A stretch of 64,000 nucleotides of DNA, taken from NCBI RefSeq assembly GCF_000196675.2, contig NC_015312.1:5022001-5086000 (forward strand), written 5' to 3'. The stretch's first letter is position 1; the number at the start of each line of letters is the position of its first letter. The notes under the pieces were generated by a model. That model had not been told where the DNA came from. It did no database searches and saw only the letters and a list, made by a program, of their open reading frames with translations. Shown here in pieces: positions 7,529 through 16,296 of this stretch. The position numbers were made by a program, and so were the translations under genes. This DNA is from Pseudonocardia benzenivorans CB1190. GTDB taxonomy: Bacteria > Actinomycetota > Actinomycetes > Mycobacteriales > Pseudonocardiaceae.

Positions 7529-8038
7529 TCAGCGGGCCTTTCCGGGACGGGCGCGACGGGCCGCCCGGCGCAGCTGCAGGATGCGCAGCGAACCGGGGAT
7601 CGCGACGAGCAGGATGCCGGCGATCGCCGCGAACAGCAGCGCCACGCCCGTGGGGAGCCGGCCCGCGGCACCCAGGAAGTGGACGTCGACGGTCTGCAGG
7701 TTCTGCAGGATGAAGATCAGCAGCAGGAGCAGCACCAGGGCCGAGAAGATCAGCCCGACCCACAGTCCGGACAGCCGCGACCGCGGCGCCGCGGGGCGCT
7801 GCGCCTGCCGCGACGGACGCTCCGCCTCCGACGACGGTTCCTGGTCGGGAATCCGCACCGGGACGGTCGGCCCGCCGGACGGGTCGGACGGGACCGGCAG
7901 CGTGGGCCCGCCCGAGGGGTCGCTCGTCTCCACCGGACGCAGCGACGGGTCGGTCGCGGGATCGGCGTGCGGGTCGGCCCGCCCGACGTTCCCGGGCCGA
8001 AGCGCGCCGCCGCCCTGGCGACCCCGGTCGTCGCTCAT
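7529..8038 (-). CDS. LapA-domain (DUF1049) membrane protein
   Basis: 169-residue protein with a Pro/Asp-rich cytoplasmic N-terminus of about 90 residues that includes a near repeat (DPSGGPTLPV and DPSGGPTVPV). Two transmembrane helices follow (about residues 91-112 and 128-150) joined by NLQTVDVHFLG, the typical short LapA loop, then a basic tail. LapA-like proteins are linked to lipopolysaccharide control in Gram-negatives; the actinobacterial role is unknown. ATG at 8038 follows AGGAGG. It is co-transcribed with the downstream MshC-like gene. Confidence 0.8.
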   Translation of the reverse strand: MSDDRGRQGGGALRPGNVGRADPHADPATDPSLRPVETSDPSGGPTLPVPSDPSGGPTVPVRIPDQEPSSEAERPSRQAQRPAAPRSRLSGLWVGLIFSALVLLLLLIFILQNLQTVDVHFLGAAGRLPTGVALLFAAIAGILLVAIPGSLRILQLRRAARRARPGKAR

Positions 8039-8164
8039 CCTGCGAGCCTCCTGTCACGTTCTCCCCGGCCGCGCGGAACCACGCCCGGTGCCCGGGAGTA
8101 TCCCGTACGTCGCGGTCGGGGCGACGCGTCGGGCCCTGCGCGGCGAACGTGTCGCGAGGGCCCC

Positions 8165-8659
8165 TCAGCCGCGCGCGGGGCGGCGCATCGGGACGTGCGC
8201 GACGCCGTCCCAGTCGTAGGCCGGCCCGACGGGCTCGAAGCCGTAGCCGCGGTAGAAGTCGGCGAGGTGCTCCTGCGCGTCGAGCACGCACTCCCCCGAC
8301 CCGACCTCGGCGAGCGCGGCCTCGACGAGTCGCCGGCCGAGGCCGCGTCCGCGCACGTCACGAACGGTGCAGAGACGTCCGATGCGATACCCGCCCCCGG
8401 GTTCCTTGAGCAGCCGGATGGTGCCCAGCACGGGCTCGGGACTGCCGTGACCCGCCAACCAGTAGTGCCGCGCCCGCGGCTCCAGATCGCGGCCGTCGAG
8501 CTCGCCGTAGGCACAGGCCTGCTCGACGACGAACACGTCGACGCGCAGCCTCAGCAGCGCGTACAGGGTGGCGGCGTCGAGGTCGAGTGCCCACGCCCGG
8601 CGCACGGTCGCCGCGGTGGCGTCGCCCGGACGGCCGTCGCGGTCGGTCTCACTGCTCAC
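8165..8659 (-). CDS. GNAT N-acetyltransferase, ElaA type
   Basis: 164-residue acyl-CoA-dependent acetyltransferase. It has the ElaA-like N-terminal block LRLRVDVFVVEQACAYGELD and the acetyl-CoA loop VRDVRGRGLGRRLVEAAL, with DFYRGYGFEPVG near the end. The substrate is unknown. GTG at 8659 is chosen, with TAGGCA six bases upstream as a possible -10 for a leaderless message. It is divergent from the mycothione reductase gene across only 56 bases, so both promoters share that gap. Confidence 0.82.
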   Translation of the reverse strand: MSSETDRDGRPGDATAATVRRAWALDLDAATLYALLRLRVDVFVVEQACAYGELDGRDLEPRARHYWLAGHGSPEPVLGTIRLLKEPGGGYRIGRLCTVRDVRGRGLGRRLVEAALAEVGSGECVLDAQEHLADFYRGYGFEPVGPAYDWDGVAHVPMRRPARG

Positions 8660-8702
8660 GGCGTCTGCCTACCAGACAACGGGGCCGTCCGCGCCCGGCA
8701 GC

Positions 8703-8708
8703 TAGCCT
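8703..8708 (+). promoter_or_regulatory. -10 box for leaderless mtr
   Basis: TAGCCT ends seven bases before the GTG start of the mycothione reductase gene. No ribosome-binding site is present, which supports a leaderless transcript. Confidence 0.6.
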
Positions 8709-8715
8709 CGGAACC

Positions 8716-10116
8716 GTGCGTCATCACGATCTCGTCGTCATCGGCAGCGGCTCCGGCAACAGCATCGTCGACGATCGCTTCGCCGATCTCGACGTCGCGA
8801 TCATCGAGCACGGCACGTTCGGCGGCACGTGTCTCAACGTCGGCTGCATCCCGACGAAGATGTACGTCTACGCGGCCGACGTGGCCGAGGCCGTCCGGCG
8901 GGCGCCCCGCTACGGCGTCGACGCGACGCTCGACGGCGTGCGCTGGGCCGACATCCGCGACCGCGTGTTCGGCCGAATCGACCCGATCGCCCAGGGCGGC
9001 AAGGAGTACCGGCTCGACCCGGTGCGCACCCCGAACGTCACGACCTACCTGGGCCACGCCCGCTTCACCGGCGATCGCACGCTCTCGATCACCCCTGTCG
9101 ACGGCGGCCCGGCGCAGACGGTGACGGCCGACCGGATCGTGGTGGCCGCGGGCGGGCGCCCGCACGTGCCCGACCCGATCCGCGACTCGGGGGTGCCCTA
9201 CGAGACGTCGGACACCGTCATGCGGCTGGAGAAGCTACCCGAACGGGTGGTCATCCTCGGCGGGGGCTACATCGCCGCCGAGTTCGCGCACGTCTTCTCC
9301 GCCTTCGGGGTCGGGGTGACGCTCGTCGCACGCGGCGAGCGCCTGCTGCGCTTCAGCGACGACACCGTCGGGCACGCCTTCACGACGATCGCGCAGGAGC
9401 GCTGGGACGTCCGGCTCGGCACGGTGGCCGACGGCGCGCGCCTGCTCGACGGGGGCGGCGTCGAGCTCACTCTCACCGACGGTTCGACAGCCAGCGGCGA
9501 CCTGCTGCTGGTGGCAACGGGCCGGGTGCCCAACAGCGACCTGCTCGACGTCGCCGCCGGCGGCATCGCGACACACCCCGACGGGCGCGTCGTCGTCGAC
9601 GAGACCCAGGCCACGACCGCGCCGGGGGTCTGGGCGCTCGGCGACGTCAGCTCGCCGTTCCAGCTCAAGCACGTCGCCAACCACGAGGTGCGGGTCGTGC
9701 AGCACAACCTGCTGCACCCCGATGCGCCGCGCCGCTCCGACCATCGATTCGTGCCGTCGGCGGTGTTCACCGAGCCGCAGCTGGCCGGCGTCGGGCTCAC
9801 CGAGCGGCAGGCCCGGGAGCAGGGCCTCGACGTGGTCACCAAGGTCCAGGCCTTCGGCGACGTCGCCTACGGCTGGGCGATGGAGGACACCACCGGCCTC
9901 TGCAAGATCGTCGCCGAGCGCACCACCGGCCGCATCCTGGGCGCCCACCTCATGGGCCCGCAGGCCTCGACGCTGATCCAGCCGTTGATCCAGGCGATGA
10001 CGTTCGGCCTCGACGCCCGCACGATGGCCGTCGGCCAGTACTGGATCCACCCGGCGCTGCCCGAGGTCGTCGAGAACGCGCTGCTGGGCCTGCCGCTCGA
10101 GCTCGACGAGGCCTGA
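8716..10116 (+). CDS. mtr: Mycothione reductase
   Basis: 466-residue NADPH- and FAD-dependent disulfide reductase that returns oxidised mycothiol to its thiol form in the cytoplasm. IGSGSGNSIV is the FAD-binding loop and GGTCLNVGCIPTK holds the redox pair Cys39 and Cys44, at the positions I recall for the Mycobacterium tuberculosis enzyme. The NAD(P) fold is at VVILGGGYIAAEFA, and the C-terminal IHPALPEVVENAL supplies the His-Glu dyad. The length is close to known Mtr proteins (about 460). GTG at 8716 is chosen from the -10 box seven bases before it. Its presence and the nearby MshC-like gene indicate a mycothiol-using actinobacterium. Confidence 0.93.
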   Translation: MRHHDLVVIGSGSGNSIVDDRFADLDVAIIEHGTFGGTCLNVGCIPTKMYVYAADVAEAVRRAPRYGVDATLDGVRWADIRDRVFGRIDPIAQGGKEYRLDPVRTPNVTTYLGHARFTGDRTLSITPVDGGPAQTVTADRIVVAAGGRPHVPDPIRDSGVPYETSDTVMRLEKLPERVVILGGGYIAAEFAHVFSAFGVGVTLVARGERLLRFSDDTVGHAFTTIAQERWDVRLGTVADGARLLDGGGVELTLTDGSTASGDLLLVATGRVPNSDLLDVAAGGIATHPDGRVVVDETQATTAPGVWALGDVSSPFQLKHVANHEVRVVQHNLLHPDAPRRSDHRFVPSAVFTEPQLAGVGLTERQAREQGLDVVTKVQAFGDVAYGWAMEDTTGLCKIVAERTTGRILGAHLMGPQASTLIQPLIQAMTFGLDARTMAVGQYWIHPALPEVVENALLGLPLELDEA

Positions 10117-10144
10117 GCCCCGCGCGTCCGGGGAAGGCGACCCT

Positions 10145-10150
10145 TAGCAT
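10145..10150 (+). promoter_or_regulatory. Possible -10 box for the desaturase gene
   Basis: TAGCAT lies about 79 bases before the desaturase start, giving a short 5' leader. No convincing -35 box is present, so the call is weak. Confidence 0.35.
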
Positions 10151-10228
10151 GGAGATCGATCCGGCCCGGGGCCCGGCGTCGAACCCTGACACCGCCCCGT
10201 GGTCCCCCCTGCGGATGTGAGGAAGCCC

Positions 10229-11197
10229 ATGACCGTTGCCGACAGCCCGGCCAGGCCGGCCGAGAGCGACGGGGCCGCCGGCCCCGGCCCGAAGCCGATC
10301 CTCGACGGCACCCGCGGACTGCCCCAGCAGATCGGCGTGTACGTGTTCGTCATGGTCCCGCTGCTGGCACTCGTCGCGGCGATCCCGCTGGCCGTCGGGT
10401 GGGGGCTGCTCGGCTGGTCGGACGTCGTGATCGGCCTGGTGTTCTACGTCGTCAGCGGGCTGGGCATCACCGTCGGCTACCACCGCTACTTCACCCACGG
10501 CTCGTTCAAGGCCAACCGGCCGCTGCGGATCGGGCTGGCCGTCGCGGGCAGCCTCGCGATGCAGGGGCCCGTCATCGACTGGGTGGCCGACCACCGCCGC
10601 CACCACGCGTTCTCCGACAAGGAGGGCGATCCGCACTCGCCATGGCTGCACGGCTCGGGCCCGCTCGGGCTGGCGAAGGGCTTCTGGCACTCGCACATGG
10701 GCTGGCTCTTCGACCGCGACCAGACCAACGAGGAACGGTTCACCCCCGACCTGCTGGCCGACACCGACATCCGCCGCGTCGACGCGCTGTTCGGGCTCTG
10801 GAGCGTGCTGACGCTGCTCGTCCCGGCGGGGCTCGGGGCGCTGGTCACATGGTCGTGGCAGGGCGCGCTGACGGCCCTGTTCTGGGCGGGCCTCGTCCGG
10901 GTGGGGCTGCTGCACCACGTCACCTGGTCGATCAACTCGATCTGCCACATGTGGGGCGACCGCCCCTTCGCGGCCCGCGACCGCTCCGCCAACGTCTGGC
11001 CCCTGGCCATCGCCTCCTTCGGCGAGTCCTGGCACAACCTGCACCACGCCGACCCGACCTGCGCCCGCCACGGCGTCAAACGCGGCCAGGTCGACATCTC
11101 CGCCCGGGTGATCCGGACCTTCGAGAAGCTCGGCTGGGCGACGGCGGTGCGCTGGCCCACCGAGCGCCGGCTGCAGCGGATCGCCCGGGAGGCCTGA
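10229..11197 (+). CDS. Acyl-CoA / acyl-lipid fatty acid desaturase
   Basis: 322-residue membrane di-iron enzyme that adds a cis double bond to fatty acyl chains. The three histidine boxes are clear: HRYFTH, HRRHH and HNLHH. Hydrophobic segments flank them (about residues 30-75 and 180-225), as expected for the stearoyl-CoA desaturase family. ATG at 10229 follows GTGAGGA. The gene converges on an acyltransferase gene with a 7-base gap. Its product could supply the unsaturated chains needed by the cyclopropane-synthase-like methyltransferases 4 to 6 kb downstream (inference). Confidence 0.9.
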   Translation: MTVADSPARPAESDGAAGPGPKPILDGTRGLPQQIGVYVFVMVPLLALVAAIPLAVGWGLLGWSDVVIGLVFYVVSGLGITVGYHRYFTHGSFKANRPLRIGLAVAGSLAMQGPVIDWVADHRRHHAFSDKEGDPHSPWLHGSGPLGLAKGFWHSHMGWLFDRDQTNEERFTPDLLADTDIRRVDALFGLWSVLTLLVPAGLGALVTWSWQGALTALFWAGLVRVGLLHHVTWSINSICHMWGDRPFAARDRSANVWPLAIASFGESWHNLHHADPTCARHGVKRGQVDISARVIRTFEKLGWATAVRWPTERRLQRIAREA

Positions 11198-11204
11198 GGG
11201 CCGC

Positions 11205-11981
11205 TCAGCTCGCGGCGGCCGGGCGCTCCGGGCCCGGGTCGTACGCCGCGTCGGGAGCCTGCTCGCCGCGCAGGTCGGCGACCAGCTTCGTGATGTCGGT
11301 CATGATCGCTGCCGTGGCGGCGTCGAGGTTCGTGCGGGTGCGCGGCTTGCCGACGAACGCCGAGAGGTCCACCGGTGGCCCCGCGACGACACGCACCCGC
11401 CTGCGGGGGAACAGCCGCGGCAAGGCCCCCGGCGGCAGCGCCTCCTGGGTGCCCCAGTTCGCCACCGGGATCACCGGGACCCCCGTGACGACGGCGATCC
11501 GCCCGATGCCGTTCTTCGCCTTCATCGGCCAACCGTCGGGGTCGGCGGTGTAGGTGCCCTCCGGGTAGAACGCGACGACCTCGCCGCGGTTGAGGGCCTC
11601 GACGGCGTCTCGGTAGGCGTCGGTGGCGCGGCTCGTCGCACGGTGGACGGGGATGTGCCTGCCGCCGGCCAGCACCGACCGCACGACCGGCACCTTCCAC
11701 AGCTCCGACTTGGCCAGGTAGCGCGGCATCCGCCCGTTCGCGACGACGAACGCCGTGTCGAAGATCGGGTCGGCGAACGACACGTGGTTGAGCGCGAGCA
11801 GCGCGCCGCCCGAGCGCGGGACGTGCTCGCCGCCCCGGAAGACGATCTTCGGGAGGAACATCGCGAACGGCCAGATCAGCTCGATGCCCAGCCCGTACCA
11901 GAACCCCGAGCCCGAGCGGCGTCGCCGCAGGGTGAGCCGCAGCTTCTCCCGGACGGTCAGGGGGCGGTCGGTGTCGGCCAT
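11205..11981 (-). CDS. 1-acyl-sn-glycerol-3-phosphate acyltransferase family protein
   Basis: 258-residue PlsC-type acyltransferase of phospholipid synthesis, active at the inner face of the membrane. NHVSFADP is the catalytic NHxxxxD motif and YPEGTYT is the glycerolphosphate-binding PEGT block. One hydrophobic stretch (FWYGLGIELIWPFAMFLPKI) near residues 27-46 may anchor it. ATG at 11981 follows GGAGG by eight bases. It converges with the desaturase gene, another sign of a lipid-metabolism neighbourhood. The exact substrate (phosphatidate pathway or a special lipid) is not evident. Confidence 0.88.
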   Translation of the reverse strand: MADTDRPLTVREKLRLTLRRRRSGSGFWYGLGIELIWPFAMFLPKIVFRGGEHVPRSGGALLALNHVSFADPIFDTAFVVANGRMPRYLAKSELWKVPVVRSVLAGGRHIPVHRATSRATDAYRDAVEALNRGEVVAFYPEGTYTADPDGWPMKAKNGIGRIAVVTGVPVIPVANWGTQEALPPGALPRLFPRRRVRVVAGPPVDLSAFVGKPRTRTNLDAATAAIMTDITKLVADLRGEQAPDAAYDPGPERPAAAS

Positions 11982-12202
11982 CGCAGGTCCTCCAGGCGCT
12001 CCGGGCCCGGGCAGGGGCCCTCGCCCGGCGGGTCGGATCGGTCTTCTCCCCCGATCTTCGCCCATGGTCGACGCGCGGAACGCGCCGCACCGGGTGAGGA
12101 TTCCACTGTGACGTCCACGCAGGACGGATCCGGCTCCGCCCACGGGCCGAACACCTGGTGCCGCCGCGGCGCGGCACCCGTCGAGCGAGTCCCGGAGGTC
12201 TC

Positions 12203-12928
12203 GTGCCCGATCCGTCCGACGACGAAACCCTCCCGCGGCTGGAGACGTTCGGGCCGGTCCCCACCGCGCCGGACGGCGTCGTCCTCGTCCTGCACGGTGG
12301 CCGCTCGGTCAGCCGTGACCCGGCCCGGCGCGGGCTCGCGTACCTCCGGATGCTCCCGTTCGCCCGCGCCGTCGGAACCCCGCGGACGGCGGTCCACCTC
12401 CTGCGTTACCGCTACCGCGGGTGGAACGGCCCCGCCCGTGACGCGCTGCACGACGCCGAATGGGCCGTCGCACAGGCCGGTCGCCTGCACCCGGGTGCGC
12501 CGATCGTGCTGGTGGGGCACTCGATGGGCGGTCGTGCCGCACTCGGGGCCGCGGGCGGCCAGGGCGTCGCCGCGGTCTGCGGACTCGCCCCGTGGCTCGG
12601 CGCCGACGACCCCGTGGACCAGCTCGCCGGCCGGTCCGTCCTCATCGCCCACGGCGACCGCGAACGCACGACCGACCCGGCCGAGTCCTACGCCTACGCG
12701 GTCCGTGCCGCGGCCGTGACCGACCGGATCTGCCGCTTCGAGGTCCACGGCGACGGCCACGCCATGCTCCGCCGCGCCCGCGACTGGACCTCGCTCGTGC
12801 GCCGGTTCGTGCTCGGCGAGCTGGGGATCGAACCGGAGGACCCGGAGATCGCGAACGCCATGCAGGAGCCGCCCCCCGGTGGGCTCGCCAGGGCGCTGAG
12901 CAGGACACCGATCGGAGCGGCGAGATGA
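12203..12928 (+). CDS. Alpha/beta hydrolase
   Basis: 241-residue serine hydrolase. VLVLHGGRS forms the oxyanion region, LVGHSMGGRAAL holds the nucleophile serine, IAHGDRERTT the likely acidic residue, and VHGDGHAMLRR the catalytic histidine. GTG at 12203 follows GGAGG by four bases. It ends four bases inside the next gene, so it is the first member of a lipid-modification operon. A role as an acyl or thioester hydrolase in that operon is inferred from position only. Confidence 0.82.
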   Translation: MPDPSDDETLPRLETFGPVPTAPDGVVLVLHGGRSVSRDPARRGLAYLRMLPFARAVGTPRTAVHLLRYRYRGWNGPARDALHDAEWAVAQAGRLHPGAPIVLVGHSMGGRAALGAAGGQGVAAVCGLAPWLGADDPVDQLAGRSVLIAHGDRERTTDPAESYAYAVRAAAVTDRICRFEVHGDGHAMLRRARDWTSLVRRFVLGELGIEPEDPEIANAMQEPPPGGLARALSRTPIGAAR

Positions 12929-14214
12929 ACCACCCGTACGACGGCGCCCGGCCGACCGTCGCCGTCGTCGGCGCCGGCGTGTCGGGGCTGACGGCCGCGC
13001 ACGTGCTCCGGCGCGCCCACGACGTCACCCTCTTCGAGGCCGACGACCGCCTCGGCGGCCACGCCCACACCCATGAGCTCGCGGGTTCCGACGGCGCGGT
13101 GCGCGGCGTCGACTCCGGGTTCATCGTCCACAACACGCGCACCTACCCGACGCTGCTGCGGCTGTTCGCCGAGCTGGGCGTGACGACGCAGGACGCGGAC
13201 ATGTCGATGAGCGTGCGCTGCGACGGCTGCGGCCTGGAGTACGCGGGCGCCCGCCGCGCCCCGGGGCTGTTCCCGCAGGCGTCGAACCTGGCCCGCCCGG
13301 CCTACCTGCGGATGCTCGGTGAGGTGGTGCGGTTCCACCGGCATGCCCGGCGGCTGCTCACGACGGCCGACGCCGATGCCGACGCGGTCACTCTCGGCTC
13401 GTTCCTCGCGATCGGCGGGTACTCGCGCTACTTCGTCGACCATTTCATGGTCCCGATGGTCGCGGCGGTGTGGTCGGCGGGTGCGGCGGTGTCGTTGCGG
13501 TACCCGGCGCGCTACCTGTTCACGTTCCTGGCCCACCACGGGATGCTCGGCATCGGCGGCTCCCCGCAGTGGCGCACCGTGACCGGCGGCTCGCAACGCT
13601 ACGTCGAGCGCATCGTGAAGAACCTGCACGTGGTCCGCACGGGCACCGCGGTGCGCGCCCTGCGACGCACCGCCGGCGGCGTCGAGGTCCACGACGCGGC
13701 CGGCGCGTCCCGGCGATTCGACAAGGTCGTCGTCGCGACGCATCCGGACCAGGCACTCGCCCTGCTCGCCGACCCGACCGCGGACGAGACCGCCGTCCTC
13801 GGCGCGTTCTCCTACTCGCACAACGAGACCCGGCTGCACTCCGACGTCACGGTGCTGCCGCGGCGGGCGGGCGCGCGGGCGTCGTGGAACTACCTCAAGC
13901 CCACCTGCACCGCCGACGACACCGCGGGGGTCCTCGTCAGCTACGACATGAACCGGCTGCAGCGACTCGACATCGCCGACCCCTACGTCGTCACGTTGGG
14001 CGGCGCCGACCGGATCGACGAGACCCGGGTCATCGCAAAGATGTCCTACGAGCATCCGATCTACACCCCCGAATCGGTTGCCGCGCAGCGGCGGCTACCC
14101 GAGCTCACGACCGCCGTCACCGCCTATGCCGGCGCCTACCACGGCTGGGGCTTCCACGAGGACGGCGCCGCGTCGGGCGTGCGGGCCGCCGCCGCGCTCG
14201 GGGTGACCTGGTGA
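12925..14214 (+). CDS. FAD-dependent oxidoreductase of the amine-oxidase fold
   Basis: 429-residue flavoprotein. AVVGAGVSGLTAAHVL is the dinucleotide-binding loop and LFEADDRLGGHAHTHE the second FAD contact. VDSGFIVHNTRTYPTL is typical of the NAD/FAD-binding protein found beside DUF1365 and cyclopropane synthases, like Rv0449c beside ufaA1 in Mycobacterium tuberculosis (from memory of that locus). It may desaturate or otherwise oxidise acyl chains before or after methylation; the reaction is unproven. ATG at 12925 overlaps the hydrolase stop by four bases and its own stop overlaps the next start, so the genes are translationally coupled. Confidence 0.85.
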   Translation: MNHPYDGARPTVAVVGAGVSGLTAAHVLRRAHDVTLFEADDRLGGHAHTHELAGSDGAVRGVDSGFIVHNTRTYPTLLRLFAELGVTTQDADMSMSVRCDGCGLEYAGARRAPGLFPQASNLARPAYLRMLGEVVRFHRHARRLLTTADADADAVTLGSFLAIGGYSRYFVDHFMVPMVAAVWSAGAAVSLRYPARYLFTFLAHHGMLGIGGSPQWRTVTGGSQRYVERIVKNLHVVRTGTAVRALRRTAGGVEVHDAAGASRRFDKVVVATHPDQALALLADPTADETAVLGAFSYSHNETRLHSDVTVLPRRAGARASWNYLKPTCTADDTAGVLVSYDMNRLQRLDIADPYVVTLGGADRIDETRVIAKMSYEHPIYTPESVAAQRRLPELTTAVTAYAGAYHGWGFHEDGAASGVRAAAALGVTW

Positions 14215-14984
14215 CCCGCACCGCCCGCCCGGACGCACCGGCCGCGACCGGGACCGTCGTCCCCGCGGTCTACGACGCCAGGGTCCGGCACGTGCGCCGG
14301 GCCCCGGGAATCGCGAGCGGCCGGTCGTTCGACCACGCTGCGCGCACCTGGCTCGTCGACGTCGACGACCTGCCGGTGCTCCCACGGCCGCTGCGCGCCC
14401 TCGCCCGCTTCGAGGCGCGCGACCATCTCGGCGACCCGCGACGAACCATCCGCGAGAACGTCGACGGGTACCTCGCGACCCACGGGATCGACCTCCGGGG
14501 CGGCCGGATTCTCATGCTCGCCTGCCCGCGCGTGCTCGGGCACGCCGTGAACCCGCTGTCGGTGTTCTGGTGCCACGACCGCGGCGGCGCACCGGTGTGC
14601 GCGATCGCCGAGGTGCACAACACCTACGGCGAGCGGCACTGCTACCTGCTGCGCCCCGACGAGCGCGGGCGCGCGGAGGCCGACAAGGCCTTCTACGTCT
14701 CGCCCTTCCTCACCCTCGACGGGCGCTACCGGATGCGGTTGCCCGTCCCCGACGAGCGGTTGGCGATCGCCGTGACCCTCCACCAGGGCCCCGGCGTCGC
14801 GTTGGCGGCGACCCTCAGCGGCACCCGGCGTCCGCCCGCGTCCCACGTGCGGAGCCTGCTGCGGCATCCGCTCGCCACCCGGCGGACCTCCGCCCTGATC
14901 CGCCGGCACGGCATCGCGCTGTGGCTGCGCGGCCTGCCCGTCGTCCCCCGTCCGTCGCACCCGTCCCAGGAGGGCGTCCAGTGA
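14211..14984 (+). CDS. DUF1365 family protein
   Basis: 257-residue protein of unknown reaction. Family marks include VYDARVRHVRRAPG at the N-terminus, the central GRILMLACPRVLGHAVNPLS, then FWCHD and HNTYGERHCYLL. DUF1365 proteins are nearly always encoded between the FAD oxidoreductase and a cyclopropane-synthase-like methyltransferase, as here, so it likely works on the same lipid. GTG at 14211 overlaps the previous stop by four bases, and its stop overlaps the next GTG by four. Confidence 0.87.
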   Translation: MTRTARPDAPAATGTVVPAVYDARVRHVRRAPGIASGRSFDHAARTWLVDVDDLPVLPRPLRALARFEARDHLGDPRRTIRENVDGYLATHGIDLRGGRILMLACPRVLGHAVNPLSVFWCHDRGGAPVCAIAEVHNTYGERHCYLLRPDERGRAEADKAFYVSPFLTLDGRYRMRLPVPDERLAIAVTLHQGPGVALAATLSGTRRPPASHVRSLLRHPLATRRTSALIRRHGIALWLRGLPVVPRPSHPSQEGVQ

Positions 14985-16237
14985 GCACCGAACCCGTCCA
15001 CCGTCCGTCGCCGGCCGCCCGCGCGCTCCCCCGTCCCCACGAGGGCGTCTGGCCGGGGCTGGCCGAGGTCCCGGTCGCCCCGCTGCGCGCCCGCGTCGCG
15101 GAGTCGCTGTTCCGCCGGGCCGTGCGGACGCTCCCGGTGACCGTCGTCATGCCCGACGGGGAGACCCTCGGCACCGGCGGCCCCCGGATGGACATCAGGC
15201 GGCCCGGCGCGTTCTTCGCGCGGCTCGGCACGTCGTCGAAGATCGGTTTCGGGGAGGCCTACATGGTCGGCGACTGGACCTCGCCCACGCCCGCCGACCT
15301 GCTGACCCCCTTCGCCGCCAGGCTCGCGCAGCTCGTCCCGCCCGCGCTGCAGCGGCTCGGGCGCCGCTGGGTCGAGGCCCGTCGGCCCGACGACGAGGTC
15401 AACACGCTCGAAGGCGCCCGGCGCAACATCCACCGGCACTACGACCTGTCCAACGACCTGTTCGCGCTGTTCCTCGACGAGACGATGTCGTATTCCGCGG
15501 CGTGGTTCCCGCCCGGTGGCGACGACCTCGCGGCGGCCCAGCGGCGCAAGATCGACGGCATCCTCGACATGGCCGGGGTGACCGAGGGGATGCACGTCCT
15601 CGAGATCGGCACCGGCTGGGGCGGCCTGGCGGTGCGGGCCGCGCGGCGCGGCGCCCGGGTCACGACGCTCACGATCTCGGCAGAGCAGGCCTCGCTCGCC
15701 GAGCGGCGGATCGCCGAGGCCGGCGTCGCCGACCGGGTGCAGGTGCTGCTGCGCGACTACCGCGAGGCGCGGGGCAGCTACGACGCCGTGGTGTCCGTCG
15801 AGATGATCGAGGCAGTCGGCGAGCGCTTCTGGCCCACGTACTTCGCGACCCTCGACCGGCTGCTCCGGCCGGGCGGCCGCGTCGGGCTGCAGTCGATCAC
15901 GATGCCGCACGACCGGCTCATGGTCTCGCGCGGCGACCACACCTGGATCCACAAGTACGTCTTCCCCGGCGGGCTGATCCCGTCGGTCGAGGCGATCGAG
16001 GCCAACCTCGCCGCGCACAGCTCGCTGCGGATCGCGCGCCGGCGCAGCCTGGGCCAGGACTACGCGCGGACGCTGGCGCACTGGAACGCCCGCTTCCAGG
16101 AGCGCCGGGCATGCGTCGCCGCCCTCGGTTTCGACGAGACCTTCCGCAGGATGTGGGAGTTCTACCTCGCCTACTGCGAAGCCGGCTTCCGGGTCGGCTA
16201 CCTCGACGTCTTCCAGTTCTCCCTCCACCGCCGGTGA
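14981..16237 (+). CDS. Cyclopropane-fatty-acyl-phospholipid synthase family methyltransferase (UfaA1-like)
   Basis: 418-residue SAM-dependent methyltransferase that adds a methylene or methyl group to the double bond of unsaturated acyl chains in membrane lipids. RNIHRHYDLSNDLFALFLD opens the catalytic domain, VLEIGTGWGGLAVRAA binds SAM, and SVEMIEAVG plus TWIHKYVFPGG supply the Glu, His and Tyr associated with bicarbonate binding in CFA synthases. A family N-terminal domain of about 140 residues precedes it. The GTG start follows AGGAGG and overlaps DUF1365. Gene order matches the ufaA1 operon, which has been tied to 10-methyl (tuberculostearic) acid, so methyl rather than cyclopropane products are possible. 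Confidence 0.87.
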   Translation: MSTEPVHRPSPAARALPRPHEGVWPGLAEVPVAPLRARVAESLFRRAVRTLPVTVVMPDGETLGTGGPRMDIRRPGAFFARLGTSSKIGFGEAYMVGDWTSPTPADLLTPFAARLAQLVPPALQRLGRRWVEARRPDDEVNTLEGARRNIHRHYDLSNDLFALFLDETMSYSAAWFPPGGDDLAAAQRRKIDGILDMAGVTEGMHVLEIGTGWGGLAVRAARRGARVTTLTISAEQASLAERRIAEAGVADRVQVLLRDYREARGSYDAVVSVEMIEAVGERFWPTYFATLDRLLRPGGRVGLQSITMPHDRLMVSRGDHTWIHKYVFPGGLIPSVEAIEANLAAHSSLRIARRRSLGQDYARTLAHWNARFQERRACVAALGFDETFRRMWEFYLAYCEAGFRVGYLDVFQFSLHRR

Positions 16238-16296
16238 GCGGCGCCACCGGTCCTGGCCGGCAACGCCACCCACGACCCCCTCTCGAAGGAGCACAC

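Noticed and set aside
10170..10200. Possible tRNA T-arm (GTCGAACCCTGACAC)
   Set aside because: No acceptor stem, D-arm or anticodon arm can be formed around it.
12982..14055. Long minus-strand frames opposite the FAD oxidoreductase
   Set aside because: Antisense shadows; the + strand has a complete flavoprotein with overlapping neighbours.
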